Of a DNA stretch of 64,000 nt, positions 55,901 through 64,000 are shown in pieces. The translations under genes and the position numbers were made by a program. The stretch's first letter is position 1, and every line of letters starts with the position of its first letter. The notes beneath the pieces were generated by a model. That model worked only from the letters and a program-made list of their open reading frames with translations. It had not been told where the DNA came from and made no database searches. Source of the DNA: Aquilaria yunnanensis (taxonomy: Eukaryota > Streptophyta > Magnoliopsida > Malvales > Thymelaeaceae); the NCBI GenBank assembly GCA_039654915.1, contig CM077597.1:62152001-62216000 (forward strand), read 5' to 3'.

Positions 55901-58455
55901 GAAACATGGAAGTATATGTTGATGATATGATAGTAAAAAGCAAGCTGCCCGGCTACCACGTTGCAGATTTGGAGGAAACCTTCCAAAAGCTCAGAGCCTT
56001 CGGGATTCGCCTTAACCCCGAGAAGTGTATCTTCGGGGTGACGTCGGGAAAATTCCTTGGGTACATGGTATCCGAAAGAGGCATCGACGCCAATCCTGAG
56101 AAGATTAAGGCTCTGCTTGAGTTCCGAACTCCTGCCACAATGAAAGACGTGCAGAGACTAACCGGAAGAATAACCTCTCTGAGCAGGTTTATTTCCAGGT
56201 ACGGAGATAGGTGTAGACCTTTCTTCAAAGTCCTCACAAAGGCAGCAAAGATGGAAGGCGACCTCGGAAGAAACAATCATCCCTGGGATGAAGATTGCCA
56301 AAAGGCCTGGGAAGAACTCAAAGTCTACCTGGCCAGCCTGCCGACTCTGCGGCAACCTCGGGTGGGAGAACCCCTCGTACTGTACCTCGCCGTCACAGAA
56401 AAGGCCGTGAGCTCGGTCCTGATAAAAGAAGAAGGGCCGAAACAATGGCCGGTCTACTACGTCAGCAAGTCCCTGCATGGCACCGAAGTCAGGTACCCTT
56501 TGCTTCAAAAAGCTATATACGCCTTGGTGCTTGCAGGAAGAAGACTGCGACCATATTTCCAGGCTCACCCCATCATCGTCCGAAGTAGTCTACCACTACG
56601 GGATGTTATGAAGAGAGTTGATCATTCGGGAAGGCTCTCCAAGTGGTGCATAGAGCTTGGCGAACACGAAATCACGTATGAGCCTCGGAAGGCCATAAAA
56701 GCCCAAGCATTGGCAGATTTTATTGCCGAAATACCCACCACTGAGGAGAACCACTCAGATCCGAAAGAAGGTGAGCCAGAATGGACCTTGCATGTTGACG
56801 GAGCCTCGGGGTCCGAACACCAGGGAGCTGGAATAATTATCAGAGGACCCCAAGGCCTAGAGGTGATGAAGGCTATCAAGTTCAGCTTCAACGTCACCAA
56901 TAATGTGGCTGAGTATGAAGCCCTCATAGCGGGATTACGCTTGGCCAGAAAGATTGGCGTGAGAAACTTAAGGGCTCACAGCGATTCCCAGCTGGTAGTT
57001 CGGCAGACGGCAGGAGATTATGGGGCGAAGGACCCAATATTGGCAAAATACCATGAGCTGGTAAGAAAACTCATCCAAGAGTTTGACGCCGTGCGGATCG
57101 AAAATGTACCCCGGCGGAATAACACTGAGGCAGATTGCTTAGCGAAGTCCAAAACATACACCGAGGTGCTAGACCATCCAAGCATCTCCGTGCTAAGCGT
57201 AACGACCTCGGGAATGGGGTGGAAGGACCCCATAAAGAGATACCTCGCAGAGAATGAGCTTCCCGAAGACGCCGGCAATGCTGCAAGACTGCGAAGACGC
57301 GCCGGAAGATTCTTCCTGATTGGTGAAGAGTTATATCGGCAAGGATATGCAAATCCGCTGCAGAGATGTGTGGCCGAAGAGGATACTGAGATGGTCCTCG
57401 AAGAAGTCCACGAAGGCATGTGCGGCTCGCACATTGGAACTGATGCCCTTGCAGCAGTGATACTCCGCCAAGGATACTTCTGGCCTACCCTGAGAAAGGA
57501 CGCAAGGCAGTTCGTCCAGAAGTGCGGTAGTTGCCAGAGACATGCAAAAATCCAGAGGATACCCTCGGAAATGGTAACGTCGGCAGACTATCCTTGGCCC
57601 TTCGCAGTCTGGGGTATAGACCTCATTGGGCCACTCCCCGCAGCGCCCGGAGGCGTGAAATTCTGCGTGGTAGCAGTGGACTATTTCTCAAAGTGGGTAG
57701 AGGCAGAACCACTAGCAACTATCTCGGCAAAAGAAGTGCAGAAGTTCGTATGGAAAAACATCGTATGCAGATTTGGCATACCGAGGGTACTAGTAGCTGA
57801 TAATGGATCCCAGTTCATAGACAAAGGATTCCAGGAATTCATCAGCGACCTCGGAATAAAGATGCACTTCGCCCCAGTAGCTCACCCCCAAAGCAATGGG
57901 CAGGTGGAAGTATCAAACAGGACCATAAAAGATGGCCTGAAAAAGAGACTTGGGGAAGCCAAGGGGAAATGGCCAGGAGAACTCCAAAGTGTATTGTGGA
58001 GCTACCGAACGACGCCACGAAGAGCCACAGGGGAAACTCCCTTCTCACTCGTCTTCGGAACAGAGGCCATTATCCCAATAGAGATAGTTCAGCCTTCAAT
58101 ACGGGTGCAAGTATTGGATGAAGGCGGAAACGACCTCGGTCTGAGAACTAAGCTCGACCTTGTGGCCGAACATAGAGAAATAGCCGAGCTGAGAAGAAAA
58201 GCTTTCCAGCAAAGAGTGGCCGCGGCTATCAACTTAAAAGCCAGGCCAAAAGAAATCAAAAAAGGAGACCTCGTTCTCCGAAAGGCCGACTATGCACCCC
58301 GAAGGCCATCTCACGGAGTACTTCGCGCAAATTGGGAAGGACCTTATCTGGTTCTCGCCGAAGTACGAAAAGGCGTGTACAAGCTTGGCGACGCTGAAGG
58401 CGTAGAATTGAAAAACACTTGGCATTCAGACGCCCTGAAAAAATTCTACGCCTAA
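52957..58455 (+). CDS. gag-pol: E2: Gag-Pol polyprotein, 1,832 residues, uninterrupted
   Basis: Start is the first in-frame ATG, inside the 5' LTR; the frame runs through the PBS. Gag: an Arg/Ser-rich region (about 100-190), a retrotransposon-gag core (about 235-396) and a CX2HX4HX4C knuckle (C476, H479, H484, C489). Protease: DDGS at 614-617. RT: YVDD at 987-990. RNase H1 is degenerate, with LYLAVTEKAV (about 1138) where a catalytic Asp is usual. Second, archaeal-type RNase H: D1281, E1319, D1343, D1393. Integrase: H1485, H1492, C1523, C1526 zinc site, then D1555, D1615, E1651. No chromodomain is seen. One frame without shift implies protease-based processing. It makes the particle and copies and integrates the element. 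The only competing start, ATG at 53158, would drop 67 residues. Confidence 0.93.
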   Translation: MTQNDEALGHHLAPSVGTRSQIAVVETRRSKDKGLPRSSSAPEIQPAAEQTLLETSTPEEDRPLVITMSFLRDFQRSVVAEMTQQIDRRWPQQSQAQKPSSSTRPRERSPKSTHRSSESGDPRGESSTEDIALGKRPVGQTGSKRPRVSQRSSSSPEARALTPPRRTRSPKRRRRSPSRENGPSATALMERILARLDRVEKQVTRKPVWDRLSGALCEDGSPFIHTVVEAAMPGDFRVPRLEIYDGRTDPQAHLTKYRRSMIMHGADDATMCKCFEVTLTGPATAWYNSLPPGTIAEFQELSTAFTQQFIGSRPTAKMPVQMFDIEQRNGETIRDYVERFNREALSVPDFRPEIRILAMTRGLRRDSQLFYEFSKDPPETLGEFYRRAEQHMTAEELRMAGPKSDHHRAEGSSQQARHLSEHTGRPRRMRGKKPQSLTPLSTTRTNILMALERQGTQIRRPKAMAADNKKNAKKFCQFHRDHGHDTEDCFQLKKYIESLIKQGQLRKYLRMPSPKGRKEEEERAENEDYDSDRRRNRSPKSCLPPPVGVIQTITTGLPSSERKRKAREIAVMEYQSPSKKLARKDGSTVVFPHDDPLLIMARIGNWDVKRVLLDDGSNADVLFSHLLPSLDISSSELKPVTTPTFGIGPSELPVLGWIDLPLMIKGTSVDGAAELYASTMARFIVMDVPSSYNAILGRQTQGNLHIRPDVKYLTVTFATKDGDAEVFIDQAEVRKVFVKTRKAPANSSTQTVEAKAQEKGKEGDPAEAETEAVDLVPGQSTRIGKSLAKGDKENLVSFLLKNKDLFAYSPKDMPGVNPGIIQHSLKVSPEAKPIRQKKRSISAHKSNFVKTEVQRLLDAEVIREVKYPEWLSNVVIATKEGSSKLRMCIDFRNLNDACPKDSFPLPPIDQLVDSTAEYGLLSFLDAFSGYHQIRMDPEDEEKTAFITEGGTYCYIRMPFGLKNAGATYQRLMNKVFKDQMGRNMEVYVDDMIVKSKLPGYHVADLEETFQKLRAFGIRLNPEKCIFGVTSGKFLGYMVSERGIDANPEKIKALLEFRTPATMKDVQRLTGRITSLSRFISRYGDRCRPFFKVLTKAAKMEGDLGRNNHPWDEDCQKAWEELKVYLASLPTLRQPRVGEPLVLYLAVTEKAVSSVLIKEEGPKQWPVYYVSKSLHGTEVRYPLLQKAIYALVLAGRRLRPYFQAHPIIVRSSLPLRDVMKRVDHSGRLSKWCIELGEHEITYEPRKAIKAQALADFIAEIPTTEENHSDPKEGEPEWTLHVDGASGSEHQGAGIIIRGPQGLEVMKAIKFSFNVTNNVAEYEALIAGLRLARKIGVRNLRAHSDSQLVVRQTAGDYGAKDPILAKYHELVRKLIQEFDAVRIENVPRRNNTEADCLAKSKTYTEVLDHPSISVLSVTTSGMGWKDPIKRYLAENELPEDAGNAARLRRRAGRFFLIGEELYRQGYANPLQRCVAEEDTEMVLEEVHEGMCGSHIGTDALAAVILRQGYFWPTLRKDARQFVQKCGSCQRHAKIQRIPSEMVTSADYPWPFAVWGIDLIGPLPAAPGGVKFCVVAVDYFSKWVEAEPLATISAKEVQKFVWKNIVCRFGIPRVLVADNGSQFIDKGFQEFISDLGIKMHFAPVAHPQSNGQVEVSNRTIKDGLKKRLGEAKGKWPGELQSVLWSYRTTPRRATGETPFSLVFGTEAIIPIEIVQPSIRVQVLDEGGNDLGLRTKLDLVAEHREIAELRRKAFQQRVAAAINLKARPKEIKKGDLVLRKADYAPRRPSHGVLRANWEGPYLVLAEVRKGVYKLGDAEGVELKNTWHSDALKKFYA
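52991..53008 (+). promoter_or_regulatory. E2: primer-binding site
   Basis: TGGCGCCGTCTGTGGGAA, 2 bp inside the LTR. It is also translated as part of Gag (HHLAPSVG). Confidence 0.8.
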
Positions 58456-58559
58456 GGTTAAGCGGAAGAAATATATTGTACAAGAAATATTCTAAGTACA
58501 GAATGGTCTAGAGAAGAATGGTCTTGAGAAAAATTTTCAAGTATACCAAATTGTCCAAG

Positions 58560-59220
58560 ACAGAATTCCGCGAAGGTGCTCGCCACGAAAAAAGCAGATG
58601 TGACTTCCCGAAGTCCCTTGAGCCACTATGCTCGGGAAAAATGGGAAACATGAATCTTGCAAAGGTACTCGGCATAATCAGTGCAGAGAAAATTTTCCGA
58701 ACACCCTTGAGCGAACATGCTCGGGAAAAAGGGAAAGCAAGAATCTCGCAAAAGTACACGCCAAAACAAAAGCAGAGGCAATTTCCGAACACCCTTGAGC
58801 GAACATGCTCGGGAAAAAGGGAAAGCAAGAATCTCGCAAAAGTACACGCCAAAACAAAAGCAGAGGTAATTTCCGAACACCCTTGAGCGAACGTGCTCGG
58901 GAAAAAGGGAATGAGCAATCTCGTGAAAATTTTCCTAAGTCCCTTGAGCAAATATGCTCGGGACAATAGGAAGGCAGAAAAATTTGGCTGAAGGTTTTCC
59001 GAAGGCCCTTGAGCGAAGATGTTCGGGTTAAAAGGAAACAAAAAGCCTGCAAAAGACTTAGCCAAATTTTTACAAACTTTCCAGAAAGTCTCTTGAGCGA
59101 GCACGCTCGGGACAAAGGAAGGTAAAAAGTTTCTTTGGTTGCAGGTTTTCCGAAAGTCTCTTGAAGCAAACGTGTTCGGGACAGTGGAAATGAAGAAACT
59201 TGCAAGAAAGGACTTAGCCG
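58560..59220 (+). repeat. E2: tandem repeats downstream of pol, with an exact 88-bp expansion
   Basis: Eight units marked by a TGCTCGGG or TGTTCGGG core between about 58630 and 59180, spaced 62-88 bp. TTTCCGAACACC recurs at 58694, 58782 and 58870, exactly 88 bp apart, and the first two units are nearly identical. E1 has one unit fewer, and the internal regions of E1 and E2 differ by exactly 88 bp. The remainder of 58456-59314 is non-coding. Confidence 0.85.
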
Positions 59221-59314
59221 AAAAGATTGTTCATTTAGAGCAAACGCTGCCTTACAAAAGAAGTGTCCAAAGAAGGAGCACGAAGGAGAAAAATAAGGGG
59301 AGCCCTAAAACAAA

Positions 59315-61663
59315 CTAGGGAGAGCCGGGCAGACGAAGACCAGGAAGCTTCAGATGCTCGACCCTGGACCACTGCCACCGAGGTCCCTCAGGAATATTTA
59401 GGCCCTCCAGAAAAGAGAGGTCCAAATCTGGGAACCTCTGCAGCACCTGGTGCCGAGCGAGGCAGAAGCCGTCCTGAAAGGCGACCTTGGCCATGTCATC
59501 AGAAGTACGTTTTTGAATGCCAAGGACATTGACCTCGTCCCTCAGCTCAGCAACCTCCTCTTCGAGCTCGCTTATCCCCAGCGTCTCTTCGGACTCCTTC
59601 TTCAGAGCCTCGACCTCGGCTTGAAGAGCAGTGTTCTCATCCGTCAACCTCGCCGCAAGACTGTCGGAAACAGCCTTGTCCTTGACAAGATCTTCGTTGG
59701 CGGCGAGCAGCCCCTTTACTTGGTCGCCGAGGTCGGCAATCTTCCGGGAGGAGTCCTTTTCAAGTTCTTCTCTTTTCTTCGAGAACTCCTCCCGAACGGC
59801 AGCAAGTTGCTGAGAACAATCCGCTGTCAGCTGCTGGTTGCTGGCGATCACCTTCGCAAGCGAAGCCTTCGCTTCACTGAGTTCCCGCGAAGTCGCATCC
59901 TTGGAGGCAGCCTGTCTGGCCACCCGAACTCGGAGATAACCAGCGTACTCCAGCAGCTACGGCAAGGCAAAAGTCCAGGTTAGTACAAGTCTAAACACTT
60001 AGAAAATTGAGGAAAAAAGTGTAAAGACTATACCTGAGCAGCATGCTCGGTGACTTTTGCGGCGAGGGTATTATCCCCCGGGTGAGCCGCCGCAATGGCC
60101 CGGAAGGAGGCGTCAGTGGTCATCCCCTTCCAAATCTCTTTGGTCATCTTCGGACAATCGTCGGAGAACAAATTCATATCCTCCGTGATTGTCCAAAAGG
60201 GCTCCAAGGGGACCTTCCCCTCAGGGATTGTGGCATCGCGCAGGGCCCGTTTCGTCTCATGAATGGCCCTCCAGCCAGCAGTAAGAGGCTCCCCTGAAAG
60301 TGAGAAGGAAGTTAGGAGCAGAAGAAAAATTCGCGAAAGGAAAAGGAGCTGAACTTCGCCTAAAGGCATACCTGGAGGAACCTCGGAGACAGTGTCCTCG
60401 GGACCCTCGGGCCCCTCGGAAGAAAGACCCTTACCCTTCTGTCGGTACCGCTCCTCGGCGGTGGGTACTTCTACCACTACAGTGTTTTTAGGGGCCTCGA
60501 GGTCGGGAGGAGGCACCTCGGCGGAAGTAGCGGGGACCTCGGCCGGTGGAATTTCAACAAGACCAGCCTCTTCGCCAGCTTCTTCTTCCAAAAGCTCTGG
60601 CTGAGAAGGTTGGAGAGCCTTCCTAGCTCGCTTCGCCGAGGGTCCCGCCCCTGTCGTCTTCCTTCTTCGGGAAGCCGCCTTCTTTGTCTGCTCCCCCTTC
60701 TCCACTTGGCCAGAAAAGAGGGCCTTGTAATAAGCGGCAGCCCCATCGCCCATCTCTGAAAAAGAGAAGAAATATCAGCGTAAGTCCGAGGAAAAAGTAT
60801 AAAGGGATGGAAGATTACTCACTTTCGGCAAAAGTTTCGAAAGAAGTCTCCCCCTTAAGGAGCTTGACCAGCCAGGAGTCTTTCCCGGCGATGGCGGGAG
60901 CGGGCATATTGAGGTCAGTCACGTGCTCCTTAACCACTTTCAGCTCCCGAAGGACTTCTTCGGTCATCAACCTCCAGTTGATAGGAAAGGGGTAAAGAGC
61001 ACGAGGAGAGACCTCGGGAGCCCAGTCAGCGACTGCCCGAATGCGGGCGTCGAAATCCGCGAACACGGAAGCCAACGGTGGGGTCAGCAGCATCCTCGGA
61101 TCAACGACGTCTGCGTTCAGCACTCCCTGAGCCCACCTGGTCGGGACATCAGACCAGTTCTTATCCACCTTGAGGAAAAAGAACTTAGGCTGCCACCCCC
61201 GCCAGCTATCCTTCGTGTCGAAGGTGAAGGTGAATTTTTTGCTCCCGGATCCCCGAGGCAGCAGAAAATAGAAGCCACCCTTCGGGACCACATAGAGCTT
61301 GTAGTACTGCATGAAAATGATGAAGTGGGGCTCTATCCCGAACACGCCACACATGCAGAGGTAGGCGTTAAAATAGCAGTACGCGTTCGGGGGAAGCTGG
61401 TTCACAGCAATGCCATGGAATTGGCAGAACTCGCAAACCACCTTCGGGGGAGGATATCGAAGACCGGCCTTCAGTTGGGCTCGGAAGACGGTAACCTCGT
61501 CGCCACGGTTTGAAAAAGCAAAATGGCTAGAACGAGGCAGTCTGGTCACAGCGTAAGACGGAAGAAAGAATTTTTTCTTCCACCTCTCTAGTTTTTCGGT
61601 GGTGGTACAGCAAGGATGGGCCAGAAGAGGTTTCCAGCTCTCGGGAACAGGCATCGCAGACAT
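59315..61663 (-). CDS. E2: spliced antisense gene, predicted 708-residue Transposase_28-like coiled-coil protein
   Basis: Minus-strand exons: 61663-60823, 60755-60372, 60293-60034, 59956-59315, with lengths 841, 384, 260 and 642, the same as in E1. All splice dinucleotides are GT-AG. Exon 1 carries the Transposase_28-like region (FFLPSYAVTRLPRS, then FCQFHGIAVNQLPPN). Exon 2 has a basic cluster (RRRK, AKRARK) and an acidic tail. Exon 3 has WTITEDMNLFSDDCPKM. Exon 4 has a long coiled coil, then FQDGFCLARHQ. Differences from E1 are scattered substitutions without stops. Basic cluster and coiled coil suggest a nuclear, multimeric protein (inference). It overlaps the gag-pol transcript in antisense. 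It could be a regulator, an anti-silencing factor or a structural helper; the sequence does not decide. Confidence 0.75.
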
Positions 61664-61947
61664 GAAAAAGAGTTTGAGATGGAAAAGAAAATAGTTTCCA
61701 GAAAAAACTCAGAAGACGAGTTTGGAAAAAACAACAGTTTTCCAGAAAAACTCAGAAAAACAGAGGAATCAAGTACTCTGGAAATCAAAACCCACCAAAA
61801 GATTTGCCTGAGGATGCCGTCGTGAAAGTTGGTAGGAAAAAGCTCTGATTAAAGAAGCTCCGCCACAGAAAGCAAGATAAAACGCAAGAACAGAGGGCAG
61901 AGCAGAAAAAGAGCAGAAAAACAGTAAGTGGGACTTATGATGGAATG

Positions 61948-62094
61948 GGCTATTTATAGGCCAAAGGTGGGTAACCGAAAGAACATCATAAGTACCCATT
62001 GGAGGCGAACCGTCGCCGTAACTGCCCTCTGCACCCGAAAAGGCGCGCCCTCTGTAAATGACGCGCCTCTCCTCCAATGGCAAGAAGCCACGTG
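61948..62094 (-). promoter_or_regulatory. E2: predicted promoter of the antisense gene
   Basis: Minus-strand TATA box CCTATAAATAGCC (61960-61948), 285 bp upstream of the ATG at 61663, and CACGTG at 62089-62094. Spacing is as in E1. The rest of 61664-62489 is leader and promoter sequence without another gene. Confidence 0.6.
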
Positions 62095-62489
62095 TCAACC
62101 GCTGCGCAGAAAGGGGGGACGTGCCTCCCCAAACGTGCCTGGAAAACCGGGACAAGCCTCCTGATTGGGACACGTCGTCTGACATCCCTGAGAAATGGAG
62201 ACGCGCCGCTCAGTCTGACACGCTTGGCCATCAGACCTGCAGAAATAAAAAGCAGGCCACCTCGAGGACACCAAGAGACAGGCTATGGCTGAACAGCCCA
62301 TGACTTTTGGGCAAGAGGTGTATCTTCGGTACAGGCTTTGCCTCGGAGACACCAAAGAATAGGCCAAGGCCGAACAGCCCAGACCCTCGGGCAAAAGGTG
62401 CGACCTCGGAACAGGTTATGCTTCCCAACAAGACTCCCAACGACAACCTCGGAAAGAGATGCAAACCGAAGTCTTCACTTCGGCTTTCC

Positions 62490-62502
62490 AAAGGGGGGCA
62501 TG
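62490..62502 (+). promoter_or_regulatory. E2: polypurine tract
   Basis: AAAGGGGGGCATG directly before the 3' LTR. Confidence 0.8.
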
Positions 62503-63352
62503 TGATAACCAAAGGCTATCGCCTCAATCTGGCCGAATACCCTGCCACAACAACGGCCAGAAGAACTGGTGCTTCCCAGGAATAGGTGGAATCATGCACC
62601 TCGGGAGATAGCCTGAGAGCTCCGAGCCTCGGCCCGCCAGTAAAACTTGAGGACTCCATTCGCCCCCCAAGGTTGTGAACAATGCGCCTTCGGAAAAGTG
62701 GCACCAGACATTGCTGCCCGAATATGATATCCCCGAAGGCGGAACCCCCGAACTGAGGGTAGGCTTCCCGAAGAGGCTCTGTCCGAACTAGAGGACGACC
62801 TCGCCCAGGGACCTCGGGAGTACGGCAGGCGCATTTAAGGAAGCATTTAAGGAAGCCTCTGACACGTCCCACCACAGACGTAAAAAGTCGCCCTGACGCG
62901 CAGACGCCATCAGAATCATATCATGGCCCGTCTCAGCACAAGGCTCGAGGCCATCTAGTTACCAACTATCTGTCCCCTACGCCCAGACGTTCAGGAGCAT
63001 CCGACCGCACACGTGTCATGATCTGAACGGGCTAGGTATTCCTATATATACAGGAAATAAATACTTGACAAGAGGTTGGTAGGCCGGAGATACAGCTCTC
63101 ACACCCTGAGAAAATACCAGGCGAGACTTTTCTGCCTTTCTCTTTGAGCTAGTGACTTTCTCCTTCTTCCGGTCACCAATGACTTGGGCGTCGGAGGCTC
63201 CCCCCCCGGAAAAACACTCCGGGGACCTCCTAACCCTGTTTACCAGCTTTTCAGGTACTCTCCTTGGGGCGATCCACCTTCCAGGCGTTCTTCCTCCTAG
63301 AAGTCTCCTCAACAGTCATCATGACTCAAAACGATGAGGCCCTAGGCCATCA
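62503..63352 (+). mobile_element. E2: 3' LTR (850 bp)
   Basis: Starts TGATAACC (one change in the terminal palindrome) and ends GGCCATCA. It lacks 17 bp near 62746 that in the 5' LTR lie between two GGAACCCC repeats. Confidence 0.95.
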
Positions 63353-63357
63353 ACAAG

Positions 63358-63828
63358 GCACTCAGGTGACTTAAAGAAATTCTACACTTAGAATTTTTAG
63401 ACAAGAAATGGTGAAAGCCAGAAATTGGTCTAAGTACAGAAAGTTTTCCCCTGTATGAGAATGTTCACCGAACAAAGCTGAAGTATGGACTCCCGAAAGT
63501 CTCGTATTCCTTCCGAAGTTGGTTGGGTTATATGCCTAAAAGAGCGCAAGTCTACCGAACACGGCTGACAAAGGGCAGGCTAAAATTTGCCTGAAAAGGA
63601 ACTTCACCAACTACGAAAGACCGCACGAAGAATGGCTGACGAAACGAGCAAAGAGAGTACCGAAGTCCCTTGACCGAAAGTGGTCGGGACAATTGGGAAA
63701 CAAAAATTGCTCAAAAAGATTTAGCCAAAATCATGAAGGAAAATCCATTGAAGAAGGTCTTGATACAAGGAGAAGATTACAAGAAGAAGAGTACAAAGAA
63801 AAAGAACAAGGCAAAGGTCCTAGAATAT
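63358..63828 (+). other. E5: end of pol and repeat-bearing spacer after E2
   Basis: GACTTAAAGAAATTCTACAC (stop 63389-63391) is the end of E5 pol. The spacer then holds one or two diverged TCCCTTGACCGAAAGTGGTCGGG-like repeat units near 63665 and lysine-coding A/G-rich sequence near 63760-63810 that I do not regard as a gene. Confidence 0.65.
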
Positions 63829-64000
63829 CTAAGGGACCCCAGCGTCATGGGAAGCTTCGGCTCCTGAATCTTTCGCAGCCACCTTTGGTGCAAGAGGAGG
63901 AAACAGCAGGTTAAGGAACTCGACTCTTGAACACATCCATCGAGGCCCCTCGAGAATATCCAGGGCAGCCAGAAAGGAAGGATCGAGGTCCGGATACTTC
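63829..64000 (-). pseudogene. E5: 3' end of the antisense gene, open to the window edge
   Basis: On the minus strand, from the window edge, YPDLDPSFLAALDILEGPRW is followed by about 37 more residues to a stop at 63829-63831. It matches the last exon of the E1/E2 antisense gene after FQDGFCLARHQ. The frame is open over all 57 codons, although E5's own gag-pol has collapsed. Whether the rest is intact cannot be seen, so the pseudogene label is provisional. Confidence 0.65.

Larger units (their letters stand above)
52122..63352 (+). mobile_element. E2: young, apparently intact Tat element, 11,231 bp
   Basis: LTRs at 52122-52988 and 62503-63352 are flanked by ACAAG (52117-52121 and 63353-63357). 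They differ by six substitutions and one 17-bp deletion, so the insertion is recent. PBS, uninterrupted gag-pol, tandem repeats, a four-exon antisense gene and a PPT are all present. It is the best candidate for an autonomous copy here and a possible helper for E1- and E3-type copies. Confidence 0.95.
49118..64000 (+). mobile_element. E5: decayed Tat element, interrupted by E2, extends beyond the window
   Basis: 5' LTR (49118-50161), PBS (50164-50181), collapsed gag-pol (50182-52121, then 63358-63391), repeat-bearing spacer, and the 3' end of an antisense gene at the window edge. It starts immediately after the E4 TATA box; AATAC (49113-49117) would be its target site if its right end, outside the window, repeats it. 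Removing E2 rejoins LKNT to DLKKFYT. Confidence 0.8.

Noticed and set aside
58630..59180. Regularly spaced repeats reminiscent of a CRISPR array
   Set aside because: Spacing varies from 62 to 88 bp, the intervals are themselves repeated, there are no cas genes and the context is a plant retrotransposon.
52122..63352. An endogenous pararetrovirus or an env-bearing element
   Set aside because: Integrase, PBS, PPT and LTRs are present; no movement or coat protein is seen, and the extra gene is antisense without signal peptide or clear membrane segment.

Overview
The window is plant nuclear DNA from a gene-poor, repeat-dense region. I found no convincing host gene, tRNA, rRNA or CRISPR array. 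Almost everything belongs to nested LTR retrotransposons of the Ty3/gypsy Tat lineage. The lineage call rests on a long single-frame Gag-Pol order (gag, zinc knuckle, protease, RT, a degenerate RNase H, a second archaeal-type RNase H, integrase) and on an additional gene antisense to gag-pol, between pol and the 3' LTR. Tat elements with a second RNase H occur in seed plants. Nothing in the sequence names a species.

Layout, left to right. 1-928 is the right end of another LTR-type element. 929-4945 is a decayed plus-strand Tat element (E0) lying inside a decayed minus-strand element (B, 4946-13677), which also carries a 2.5-kb solo-LTR-like insert (X1, 5635-8115). 13678-15616 is a fragment of a further relative (C). 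15617-37287 is an old minus-strand element (D). D is interrupted at 17479-28638 by the young element E1 (minus strand, TSD GTCCC). 37288-41459 and 48583-48630 hold a second insert family (X) that was inserted into itself, tandemly multiplied and inverted. Within it sits E3 (41460-48582, TSD GTTGG), a gag-pol-depleted element. 48631-49117 is an LTR piece (E4), cut by E5 (49118 to beyond the window). E5 in turn is interrupted by the young element E2 (52122-63352, TSD ACAAG).

E1 and E2 are near-identical copies in opposite orientation. E2 looks intact: LTRs, PBS, an uninterrupted 1,832-codon gag-pol, a predicted spliced antisense gene and a PPT. E1 has the same length gag-pol but two nonsense codons in gag.

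The most interesting system is the antisense gene. In both young copies it reads as four exons with three GT-AG introns and an unbroken 708-residue product. It has a TATA box, and in E1 and E2 a CACGTG motif, about 290-430 bp upstream. Recognisable splice junctions and TATA-like boxes recur in the diverged elements E0, D and E3. Gag-pol RNA from the LTR promoter and the antisense mRNA would be complementary over the whole antisense gene. Antisense extra ORFs are known in this lineage; the spliced, separately promoted structure is my inference and should be tested with RNA data.
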